Shown: piece by piece, positions 8,321-16,163 of the stretch
How positions within the stretch are numbered: the first letter of the stretch is position 1
Layout of the letters: the number at the start of each line of letters is the position of its first letter
Assembly (NCBI GenBank): GCA_001816385.1
Contig: MHBW01000005.1
Coordinates: forward strand, 27,585-67,761
Length of the DNA: 40,177 bases
Direction: 5' to 3'
Source of the DNA: Candidatus Blackburnbacteria bacterium RIFCSPHIGHO2_01_FULL_43_15b
Lineage (GTDB): Bacteria > Patescibacteriota > Microgenomatia > UBA8517 > UBA10165
Notes under the pieces: generated by a model
Databases searched by the model: none
The model's input: the letters and a program-made list of their open reading frames with translations, nothing else
Told to the model about the DNA's origin: nothing
Made by a program: the position numbers and the translations under genes

Positions 8321-9975
8321 GAAAAATTCAATACAGCTTTTTGGCACTGGTCATTTTACTAGGAGGATTTTTAAGGTTATATGGTCTTTCTAGGTCTCCC
8401 GCCTCTTTAAATTGGGATGAGGCAGCTTGGGGATATAATGCTTATTCCATTTCTCAATTGGGCAGAGATGAGTATGGTAAATTTTTGCCTATTTTTACGC
8501 GTTCTTTTGATGAGTACAAATCAACGTTGCCTCTTTACTTAATGATCCCCAGCATCAAGGTCTTTGGTCTTAATGAGGTGGGTGTCAGGTTGCCTTCTGC
8601 TTTATTGGGAACACTTTCCATTTTTTTGATATTTTTCCTGTCTTTGCAGATTTTTAAAAAGAATTCAATAGCTCTAGTTTCAGCCTTTGTTTTCGCTATC
8701 GAGCCCTGGTCTGTTCACCTGTCGCGCGTTTACCACGACGCCAACGAAGCCCTCTTCTTTTTGCTTCTTGGTTTGTTGCTCTTTTTGTATTCCAAAAGTA
8801 AGCCATATTTACTAATAGTAGCCGTTTTATCTTTTATGATTTCCATGTACACATATAACGCTAATAAAGTTTTAGTGCCATTAATTCTGGTTGGTTTATT
8901 TTTTAAGCATAAGAAAGACCTGACCAAATATCCCAAGGTACCACTATCCTTATCCGCATGCATTTTGGCTATATTTACCAGCGCGTTTCTTTTTCTTGCC
9001 CTAAAAGGTGAGGCTTTAGCTCGGGTGGGCTCTACTAATATCTTTATATTTTGGCCTGTAACTCCTTTTTTGAATTCTTTAATTGAGCAACATTCGGCAA
9101 ATGGCATCTGGGGTATTTTTTTACACAATAAACTCTTTTACTTCCTTGGGGAGGCTGGCGGGAGGTATCTTGCTTACTTTTCTCCCCCAAATCTTTTTTT
9201 GAGAGAACCGCAGGAGCCGGCGACAATTTTGGCCGGCAATTCTATTTTTCACCCCTTCGAGTTTATTCCTTGGGTTGTAGGACTAGCTTATTTATTTAAA
9301 AGTATTAAAAAGTACAAAGAACTAATCTTTATTATTATTGTAGCTCCTGTTCCGGCGATGCTGACTTGGAATTGGTTCCAGCCAGGCAGAACAATGGCGC
9401 TTTTTGCGGTTTTCTCTATGCTTGTTGGGGTAGGTGTGGTATTTCTAATTGATCATCTAAGCCACGCAATAAAGAGGGACATCTATTCAAAAATTGCAAA
9501 GAAGCTCGGTTTTTTCATTTTTGGTTTTTACGGACTATTGGCAGCTTTTTATCTGTTCGATTCGTTACACGTCTACCTGCCTTTCCGTGATTCTGGCAAC
9601 TGGCAGCCTGGGTTTCGCGAGACTGTCCCTGTTGTGATGAAGTATGAAAGTAAATACTCACAAGTGATTATAGAAACCGGACACGGGCAGCCGTACATTT
9701 TTTATCTTTTTTATGGGCAGTACCCGCCTGGGCGTTATTTAAAAGAGTTAGATTTGCAAAAAATAGGGAAACCGCGCAAGTCATTTGATTTTGGCAAGTT
9801 TACATTTAAAAAAATTTATTGGCCTGTGGACCGTAGCCTAAAAAACACACTATTCATAGGCAGTGAAGAAAACCTTCCCCAAAAGGATGTAGAAAACCAG
9901 CCAGGTGCAAAAGTTCTTAAAATAGTTAAAAATAGTAGAGGAGATGTTCAAGCGAAGATTGTGGCGATTGAATAG
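8317..9975 (+). CDS. GT39-like membrane glycosyltransferase (DE type)
   Basis: 552 residues. One helix, then LNWDEAAWGYNAYSI with the catalytic-loop pair D34 E35, GRDEYGKFLP, a SFDEYKSTLPLY segment and GLNEVGVRLPSALLG, the set shared by all close paralogues here. About ten further hydrophobic segments follow. The C-terminal soluble domain carries GQPYIFYLFYGQYPPGRY. The family transfers a sugar from polyprenyl phosphate on the extracytoplasmic face. The start overlaps the preceding stop by ATGA and lacks a Shine-Dalgarno site, so coupled reinitiation is likely. Acceptor and sugar are unknown. Confidence 0.9.
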   Translation: MRKIQYSFLALVILLGGFLRLYGLSRSPASLNWDEAAWGYNAYSISQLGRDEYGKFLPIFTRSFDEYKSTLPLYLMIPSIKVFGLNEVGVRLPSALLGTLSIFLIFFLSLQIFKKNSIALVSAFVFAIEPWSVHLSRVYHDANEALFFLLLGLLLFLYSKSKPYLLIVAVLSFMISMYTYNANKVLVPLILVGLFFKHKKDLTKYPKVPLSLSACILAIFTSAFLFLALKGEALARVGSTNIFIFWPVTPFLNSLIEQHSANGIWGIFLHNKLFYFLGEAGGRYLAYFSPPNLFLREPQEPATILAGNSIFHPFEFIPWVVGLAYLFKSIKKYKELIFIIIVAPVPAMLTWNWFQPGRTMALFAVFSMLVGVGVVFLIDHLSHAIKRDIYSKIAKKLGFFIFGFYGLLAAFYLFDSLHVYLPFRDSGNWQPGFRETVPVVMKYESKYSQVIIETGHGQPYIFYLFYGQYPPGRYLKELDLQKIGKPRKSFDFGKFTFKKIYWPVDRSLKNTLFIGSEENLPQKDVENQPGAKVLKIVKNSRGDVQAKIVAIE

Positions 9976-9977
9976 AT

Positions 9978-11714
9978 ATGCGTAAGTATTCAAATCTCTT
10001 ATTAATAGGTATTCTAGTAATAGCTAGCTTATTGCGCCTGTGGCAGCTTGACCGCGTGTCAGTGTCTTTGTTCGGGGATGAGCTGGATGTGGGTTACCAT
10101 GCTTACTCTATTTTGAAAACTGGACGCGACTATTCTGGCAACTTTTTGCCAATTCACTTCCAATCCTTGGCCGAATGGCGCACACCTCTTTATCTCTACT
10201 CAGTAGTACCCACAGTAGCTTTGTTTGGCGTCTCGCCATGGGGAGTTAAACTTCCTGCGGCTATTTTCGGCATCCTTGGGGTATGGGTATTTTATCTGTT
10301 TATTCGCCAAATTACTGGTAAGCAAGGTATTGCTTTGCTTTGTGCCCTAGTTCTTGCTCTGTCCCCCTGGCACGTCCAGTATTCAAGAGCCGGTTTTGAA
10401 GTGACGCAACTTTTAACGCTATATATAGCTGGCATTTACTTTTTTCTTAGGGGTTTAAAGAATGGGAAATGGCTATTCCCATCTGCGGTGTTCTTGGCAC
10501 TTACCCCTTGGGCATATAGCACTGCCAAACTTTTTTTACCCTTAACCTTTGCCGCACTGGTTTTGATTTGGCGGCGCGACCTTCTTAAACTGCCGCGGAA
10601 ACAGCTTATAATTGCTGCTTTGTGCTTTGCAATAGTTGCCGCACCAATTGCCTTCAGTACGGTTTTTGGTGGAGGTGCACAGCGTTTTAATTATATTTCT
10701 ATCTTTTCAGATCCCACCATGTCTCCTGAAATTGGATTTGCAAGATTAAGAGATGCCAAAATGCGCAACCCTGTAGCTCAAGTGGGTATTACTCCTACTT
10801 TTGTTGATCGGTTGTTCCACAATAAGGCAACATGGCTTACTACCTTTGTGGGTCAGAATTATTTGCGTGCGTTTTCAACAGAATTTCTTTTTACCCAAGG
10901 TGATCCTAATCCTCGTCATTCGCCAAATGGAATAGGCGAACTGTATAAGTTTGAAGCTGTATTTTTAGTTTTGGGACTTGCCTACTTTCTTTTTTCAAAA
11001 GTAGACAAAAAGATAAAAATTTTTGTGTTCTTCTGGATTCTTGCAGCGCCAATCCCCGCGGCTTTGACACGTGACGGAGGTAACCATGCTACGCGCCTCT
11101 TTTTACTTCTTCCGCCTTTAATCTTTCTAGTGGGGTATGGCGTGTGGAGCACATATAATTCGTTCTTAATTCGCAAGTGTAGTCTGTTTGTGTATTCGTA
11201 TTCATTCGTATTAATTCTAAGTGTTGTATTCTTCCAACATCTATATTGGATCCACTATCCATGGGATTCGGAACGCTGGTGGCATGCAGCGTTTGAAACC
11301 GCAGTCAAAACGGCAGTTTTTGAAAGTCCTAATTATGATAAGGTAATAGTCAGTAACGCCGGAGAGCCGGCAATGATTTTCTTTTTAGGCTGGTCTCAAT
11401 TTTCTCCCCAAAGATTCCACGAGCTTTACCAACCGAGAGGCACAGGGGGCTTGGATTTGCCTCGGGAGACCTTACCTAATTTTGGTGCAATTTCCAAGCT
11501 GGATAAATACTATTTTGGTTCCCCCAATGTCGATCTTTATACATTAGGACAGGTTTTACCGGATAAAGCCCTTTATGTTGCCACGGCAAAGGAAGTAAAT
11601 GTAAACTTAATACAAGAACCGGAGCGTTTGCCTAAAGATCTGATAATGGTTAAAGCGGTTGCTTATCCATCCGGAGAACCAGCCTTTTTCTTGTTGACTA
11701 AAAATACTAAATGA
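9978..11714 (+). CDS. GT39-like membrane glycosyltransferase (DE type)
   Basis: 578 residues. LFGDELDVGYHAYSI supplies the loop-1 pair D34 E35, followed by TGRDYSGNFLP and SPWGVKLPAAIFG, as in neighbouring paralogues. SPWHVQYSRAGFE is the conserved block after the next helices. The C-terminal domain has GEPAMIFFLGWSQFSPQRF, a weaker version of the family LFY motif. Between the last two helices the DNA contains a 10-base tandem repeat (11194-11217) coding VYSYSFVLI, at the site where three other paralogues also carry repeats. It starts 2 bases after the previous stop and overlaps the next gene by ATGA. Confidence 0.9.
   Translation: MRKYSNLLLIGILVIASLLRLWQLDRVSVSLFGDELDVGYHAYSILKTGRDYSGNFLPIHFQSLAEWRTPLYLYSVVPTVALFGVSPWGVKLPAAIFGILGVWVFYLFIRQITGKQGIALLCALVLALSPWHVQYSRAGFEVTQLLTLYIAGIYFFLRGLKNGKWLFPSAVFLALTPWAYSTAKLFLPLTFAALVLIWRRDLLKLPRKQLIIAALCFAIVAAPIAFSTVFGGGAQRFNYISIFSDPTMSPEIGFARLRDAKMRNPVAQVGITPTFVDRLFHNKATWLTTFVGQNYLRAFSTEFLFTQGDPNPRHSPNGIGELYKFEAVFLVLGLAYFLFSKVDKKIKIFVFFWILAAPIPAALTRDGGNHATRLFLLLPPLIFLVGYGVWSTYNSFLIRKCSLFVYSYSFVLILSVVFFQHLYWIHYPWDSERWWHAAFETAVKTAVFESPNYDKVIVSNAGEPAMIFFLGWSQFSPQRFHELYQPRGTGGLDLPRETLPNFGAISKLDKYYFGSPNVDLYTLGQVLPDKALYVATAKEVNVNLIQEPERLPKDLIMVKAVAYPSGEPAFFLLTKNTK
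11194..11217 (+). repeat. In-gene 10-base tandem repeat (ATTCGTATTM), 2.4 copies
   Basis: Two adjacent copies, ATTCGTATTC and ATTCGTATTA, differ at one base and are followed by ATTC. The repeat is inside the GT39-like gene at 9978, at the start of the penultimate hydrophobic segment. Confidence 0.6.
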
Positions 11715-12976
11715 AATCCATTTGGAAAATTATTTTTATAGCTTTTGTACTTCGTCTTGCTTTTTCTTTTGTCACTTGGCATCCGGACTTAAATAACCAT
11801 GTTGATTGGGGAATAAGGTTTTGGGAGTATGGCCCGGCAAAATTTTACAAAGCGAATGTTTGGAGCTTTACCTGGCCAAACCAGCCCCCAGGTACTATTT
11901 ATATCTTTGCCGGAATCAGGAAATTGTTTGAGTTAACCTTCTCCTTTTTCTGGTATTTAAATGTTAGCATTCCAGCTTTCCCGTCAAATCTGATGTTGTT
12001 TTTTGAGAAAAACTTGTATCAGGCACTCCTCAAACTGCCAGCAATTTTATCTGATTGCGGCATTGCCTATCTTATTTTTAGAGTCTTTGCCAAACAAGGT
12101 AAAAAAACTTTGGGTCTTTGTGGTGCAACTTTGTTTTTGGCAAATCCAATTGTTTGGTATAACTCAACAATTTGGGGGCAAACGGATAGTATTATCAGCT
12201 TTTTTGCCCTCTTAGCTTTTGTACTGCTTATTGAAAGAAAATTCTTTTTTGCCTTCTTTGCCATAATGCTTTCTCTTTATATAAAATTGTCTTTGATTAT
12301 TTTCTTGCCTGTATTTTTTGTAGTTGCTCTAAAGCAAAAGTATGCGCTAAAACAATGGGTTATTGCCCTGCTGGCACCAATATTAATAATAAGCGTATTG
12401 ACAATTCCTTTTTCACAAAAGGCAGAACCGTTTGGATGGCTTATTACACTTTATAAGGATAAAGTGTTTACGCAACAACTTCAGGTAATTACAGCAAACG
12501 CTTTCAATTTGTGGGCTGCTGTCGCGGGAATTCACGAAAAGCCCCAAACTCTTCTTTTGGGCCCCTTGCAATATGCCCAATGGGGAGAACTTCTTTTGGG
12601 GATTGCGTATTTGCCGGCAATTTATTTAGTGTGGCGCAAACAGGAGATCAAGTCTGTTATGTGGTCGCTGAGCATAATTGCCTTTTCATCTTTTATGCTG
12701 GCGACAAATATGCACGAGCGATATTTGTATCCCCTATTTGCGCCCTTAACCATTCTTGTTTGCCTGTATAGCTTTCTCTTGCCTCTATACATAATAGTAT
12801 CCCTGGTTTCCTTAGTTAACTTATACAACTTTTGGTGGTTCCCAAAAATAGATTTTATTGTGCAGATTATGTCAGTAAAAGACCGCATTGCCCCAAGAAT
12901 TTTGGGACTTATTAATTTCGGCTTTTTCTTATACTTCTATAAACAATTCTACACGAGAAACTTCAGGAAGGGTTAA
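11711..12976 (+). CDS. GT87/PIG-M-like membrane mannosyltransferase homologue
   Basis: 421 residues, paralogous to the proteins at 4565 and 18555. Loop 1 has WHPDLNNHVDWG (D26), followed by the shared FPSNL and LLKLPAILSDCG segments. ANPIVWYNSTIWGQTDS contains the WGQxD motif of GT87/PIG-M-like enzymes, and NMHERYLYPLFAP lies near the C-terminus. It probably uses a polyprenyl-phosphate sugar on the outer membrane face, with mannose as the family precedent. Coupling to the previous gene is by ATGA; nine bases separate it from the next. All hydrophobic segments appear intact. Confidence 0.87.
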   Translation: MKSIWKIIFIAFVLRLAFSFVTWHPDLNNHVDWGIRFWEYGPAKFYKANVWSFTWPNQPPGTIYIFAGIRKLFELTFSFFWYLNVSIPAFPSNLMLFFEKNLYQALLKLPAILSDCGIAYLIFRVFAKQGKKTLGLCGATLFLANPIVWYNSTIWGQTDSIISFFALLAFVLLIERKFFFAFFAIMLSLYIKLSLIIFLPVFFVVALKQKYALKQWVIALLAPILIISVLTIPFSQKAEPFGWLITLYKDKVFTQQLQVITANAFNLWAAVAGIHEKPQTLLLGPLQYAQWGELLLGIAYLPAIYLVWRKQEIKSVMWSLSIIAFSSFMLATNMHERYLYPLFAPLTILVCLYSFLLPLYIIVSLVSLVNLYNFWWFPKIDFIVQIMSVKDRIAPRILGLINFGFFLYFYKQFYTRNFRKG

Positions 12977-12985
12977 CCTGTCATT

Positions 12986-14467
12986 ATGTACAAAGTAGGT
13001 TTTCTGCTAGCATTCATAACCACGTCTTTCGTTTACGGTCTTTTTTTAAATCGTGTGCCTGTTCATCTCAACCAAGACGAACTAGGTTTTTCGATAAACG
13101 CTTATTCGATAGCAAAAACAGGAATGGATGAAAACGGAAGGGTTATGCCGATTTATTTTTGGCATTTGGGAGTGATGTGGGCAACTCCGGCAATTGTATA
13201 TCTAACTGCGGGGGTTTTAAAGTTTTTTCCCTTATCGGAAGAGTTTATCCGTTTGCCTAGCGTCTTTGTCGGTCTTGCCAATCTTGTCTTAATCTGGTGT
13301 TTGGCAAAAGCTTATTTTAAGTGTGAGAAGTGGGCTCTTGCTGTGGTTATTCTGTTGGCAACGACTCCGGTTAACTTTATACACAGCCGTCTGCTTTTGG
13401 ATAATTTGTATCCTGTGCCGTTTGTTATAGCTTGGCTATTGTGTTTGCTGAAATATTTTGAAGGCAAAAAGATTTGGGTGTTACTGGCAGGCTTATTTCT
13501 TCTGGGGGCAGGTATGTATACATATCATGCTGCAAGGATCATGATGCCTTTTTATTTCTTACTGACTCTTTTGGTTGTACGTCGCAATTATTTAAAGTTA
13601 AGTTTGGCGTTTGCCGCGCCGTTGGCTCCTTTAATTTGGTGGTTTAGTAAATATCCTGATACTCTATTTGCCGACCAGGTCAAATATACTGGTATTTATA
13701 AGTTAAACCTTTTCCATCGGTTGGATGTTTATCTCAACTACTTCAACCCTAAGTTTTTATTTTTTACAGGGGATCAGAGTTTGATTCATTCAACCCACAG
13801 GTCAGGAGTTTTTCTTATCCCTCTTTTAATTTTTATTCCAGTGGGGATCTATTTTCTGTGGAAGAAGAAAGACACTTTTAATAGGCTACTGTTAGCGGGT
13901 TTCTTCACTTCCCCCATTGCGGCAACAATTGCCGGAGACCACTATAGAATTTCAAGAGCTCTGTTTATTCTGCCATTTGCCACACTGATTGCAGTGGCAG
14001 GTCTTAAAGCGCTTTTAAGTGTTCGTGATATAAGATGGAAGTTGACATGTATTTTCCTTGTGCTTTTGATACCTCTGCAATTTGCGGTCTTTTACTATGA
14101 CTACATGACTAAATATCGGGTTCGGTCATACTCCTGGTTTAACGATAATATCCCGGGCGTTTTGGAATCCACAATATCTTACGTTAAGGAAAACCAAGTT
14201 GAACAAATTTACCTCGATCGTAGGGTAAATTTTATTGACCGATACTGGAAGTTTTATACACTAAGAGCAAATACACCTGAACTTTTAAGTAAAGCAGTTT
14301 ATCAGGATCCATACTCGCTGGTATTGGAGACAATGCCGGAAAAAAGTCTAATCGTTTATAATTTCAACCACATAGACGGCCAAAAGAAAACCCTTGGACC
14401 TTTTAAAAAGGTTAAAGAGATTATAGAACCCGACGGAGTTTCAAAGTTTTATCTCTTTGCAAATTAA
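12986..14467 (+). CDS. GT39-like membrane glycosyltransferase (DE type, shorter C-terminus)
   Basis: 493 residues. Loop 1 reads HLNQDELGFSINAYSI (D31 E32), then TGMDENGRVMPIYF and SEEFIRLPSVFVG, matching the GT39-like paralogues. YTYHAARIMMPFYF is the conserved mid-protein helix also found at 24785. The C-terminal soluble part is shorter and lacks the family motif LFYxxxxPxxF, having instead an aromatic-rich segment (DRRVNFIDRYWKFYTL), so it may recognise a different ligand. Nine bases precede the ATG, with a poor purine-rich stretch upstream; 19 bases follow before the next gene, one of the few places with room for an internal promoter. Confidence 0.88.
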   Translation: MYKVGFLLAFITTSFVYGLFLNRVPVHLNQDELGFSINAYSIAKTGMDENGRVMPIYFWHLGVMWATPAIVYLTAGVLKFFPLSEEFIRLPSVFVGLANLVLIWCLAKAYFKCEKWALAVVILLATTPVNFIHSRLLLDNLYPVPFVIAWLLCLLKYFEGKKIWVLLAGLFLLGAGMYTYHAARIMMPFYFLLTLLVVRRNYLKLSLAFAAPLAPLIWWFSKYPDTLFADQVKYTGIYKLNLFHRLDVYLNYFNPKFLFFTGDQSLIHSTHRSGVFLIPLLIFIPVGIYFLWKKKDTFNRLLLAGFFTSPIAATIAGDHYRISRALFILPFATLIAVAGLKALLSVRDIRWKLTCIFLVLLIPLQFAVFYYDYMTKYRVRSYSWFNDNIPGVLESTISYVKENQVEQIYLDRRVNFIDRYWKFYTLRANTPELLSKAVYQDPYSLVLETMPEKSLIVYNFNHIDGQKKTLGPFKKVKEIIEPDGVSKFYLFAN

Positions 14468-14471
14468 AACT

Positions 14472-14480
14472 TGATACAAT
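14472..14480 (+). promoter_or_regulatory. Possible internal extended -10 promoter element
   Basis: TGATACAAT fits an extended -10 (TGnTATAAT) with one mismatch and lies 6 bases before ATG 14487. No convincing -35 was found. A transcript starting here would be nearly leaderless. Chance occurrence in AT-rich DNA is quite possible. Confidence 0.25.
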
Positions 14481-14486
14481 GTATAT

Positions 14487-16163
14487 ATGCGGCGCTTGGT
14501 ATTTTTGGGAACCTTTCTTCTGGCCCTTACTCTAAGATTATTTGATTTGCAAAACCATCCCGTTGGTTTTACTCCAGATGAGGCTTCTTTTGGTTATGAT
14601 GCATACTCCATTTTGAAAACTGGAAAAGATCAATGGGGGCAATTCCTGCCTTTAACTTTGCAGTCTTTTGGGGATTACAAACTTCCGCTTTATACATATC
14701 TAACAATCCCCTCAATAGCAACATGGGGTTTGAATGAATTTACGGTTCGGTTGCCTAACGCTGTGGTAGGCACACTGGCTGTGTTGGCCACATATCTTAT
14801 GGTGTCAGTGCTTATTAAAGACAGGCGTGTTGCGGTGTTAAGCGCATTTCTCCTGGCCATATCGCCGTGGCACATCTCACTTTCCCGGGGTGCTTTCGAG
14901 GCAAACTTAACGACTTTTTTCATGCCTTTTGGAGTGTGGGCATTTTACAAAGGATTGGAAAAACCTCGTTGGATGGCCTTGGCGGCTTTGGCTTTTGGCC
15001 TGAATCTCTTTACTTACCACTCTGCAAGATTATTTACTCCACTTATTATCCTTTTGTTATTGTGGGATCGCCGCACTTTGTTATTGCACTTTAAGGCGGG
15101 AAGGAAGTATGGAATAGCTATTGCTGTGTTGGCTATCTTTATTGCCGCTGCCGCTTATGCGATGCTTTTTTCTGGGGCGGGAAGTCGCGGTTCCGACATT
15201 GCGATTTTCAATCCTACAGATAATTGGACAGGTCTGGCCGACAGGCGGTATGAGGCAGTTTTGGCCGGAGTGCCCGATTTTATCGAAAGAATCTTTTCAA
15301 ACAAGGCAGTTTATGTCTTCAAAGAGTTTTCTCAAAGATATCTCTCCTACCTTTCCTCCCAATTTTTGTTTACTCAAGGAGCAGGCGAGTGGACTTATGG
15401 TATGATTGCCGGCAGAGGTGTACTTTATTTAGTTGAATTGCCTTTTGTGCTAGCTGCCCTTGTCTCTTTTGTTAGGCGGCCAAATAAGTTTTTAGGGTTA
15501 GTTTTGCTTTGGCTTTTGCTTGCGCCACTACCGGCTGCTTTAACCAAAGGACCCGGGTATGCGGGTAATCGAGTGGCTGTGATGATGCCGGCGATTCAAG
15601 TTTTATCTGCTTACGGTGCATTAGCACTGTGGGACGTTGTCCAAAAGAGATGGTCGAGACATAAAGTATCCTGTGCTTGGGGTAGTTCATTGTTATCTTG
15701 TTATCTTGCTATCTTGCTAGCAAGCCTTGGGTTTTTCCTGGAAGACTATTATTATCACGCGCCGCGGGATCAAGCCCAGGCAATGCTTTATGGTAGAAAA
15801 CAGGCGGTAGAACTTGCTTCACAAATTGAAAATAGATACCCGCAAATTATTTTTAGTCGTTCGTTATCAGAGCCGCAAATCTATGTTGCCTTTTACAAAA
15901 AATGGGATCCAACTGATTATCAAAAGCAAGCACAGGACTGGTTGAGATACAAGGCAGAGGGGCGCTCCTTTGTTGATCAATTGGGACAATATAACCTAGG
16001 AAAGTTTGTATTTAGGACTATTCAATACGAGGATGGTGTAAACCTTGGGCCGTCGCTGTTGGTAGGAAGTGTTCGTGAGTTTCCTCCAGATGCTAAGCTT
16101 GTAAATGTTGTCAAAACTCCAAATGGTCAGCCCCTTATCCTAATTGTTTATGGAAAAGATTAG
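14487..16163 (+). CDS. GT39-like membrane glycosyltransferase (DE type)
   Basis: 558 residues. Loop 1 is FTPDEASFGYDAYSI (D31 E32), then TGKDQWGQFLP, SFGDYKLPLYTY and GLNEFTVRLPNAVVG. SPWHISLSRGAFEANL and NLFTYHSARLF are the conserved mid-protein blocks. The C-terminal ectodomain shows SEPQIYVAFYKKWDPTDY. Between the last two helices is a three-copy octamer repeat (15695-15718) that encodes part of SCYLAILLA; the gene at 23091 carries the same octamer at the same place. It is preceded by 19 bases with a possible extended -10 and overlaps the following gene by 14 bases. It is probably a polyprenyl-phosphate-sugar transferase on the outer face. Confidence 0.9.
   Translation: MRRLVFLGTFLLALTLRLFDLQNHPVGFTPDEASFGYDAYSILKTGKDQWGQFLPLTLQSFGDYKLPLYTYLTIPSIATWGLNEFTVRLPNAVVGTLAVLATYLMVSVLIKDRRVAVLSAFLLAISPWHISLSRGAFEANLTTFFMPFGVWAFYKGLEKPRWMALAALAFGLNLFTYHSARLFTPLIILLLLWDRRTLLLHFKAGRKYGIAIAVLAIFIAAAAYAMLFSGAGSRGSDIAIFNPTDNWTGLADRRYEAVLAGVPDFIERIFSNKAVYVFKEFSQRYLSYLSSQFLFTQGAGEWTYGMIAGRGVLYLVELPFVLAALVSFVRRPNKFLGLVLLWLLLAPLPAALTKGPGYAGNRVAVMMPAIQVLSAYGALALWDVVQKRWSRHKVSCAWGSSLLSCYLAILLASLGFFLEDYYYHAPRDQAQAMLYGRKQAVELASQIENRYPQIIFSRSLSEPQIYVAFYKKWDPTDYQKQAQDWLRYKAEGRSFVDQLGQYNLGKFVFRTIQYEDGVNLGPSLLVGSVREFPPDAKLVNVVKTPNGQPLILIVYGKD
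15695..15718 (+). repeat. In-gene octamer tandem repeat ATCTTGYT, 3 copies
   Basis: ATCTTGTT ATCTTGCT ATCTTGCT, with a partial copy on the left. It lies in the penultimate membrane segment of the GT39-like gene at 14487. The same octamer family recurs at 24303-24326 in a paralogue. Confidence 0.7.

Noticed and set aside
8730-9128. 132-codon open frame on the minus strand
   Set aside because: It is antisense to a well-supported GT39-like gene and its residues are low-complexity shadows of hydrophobic codons.
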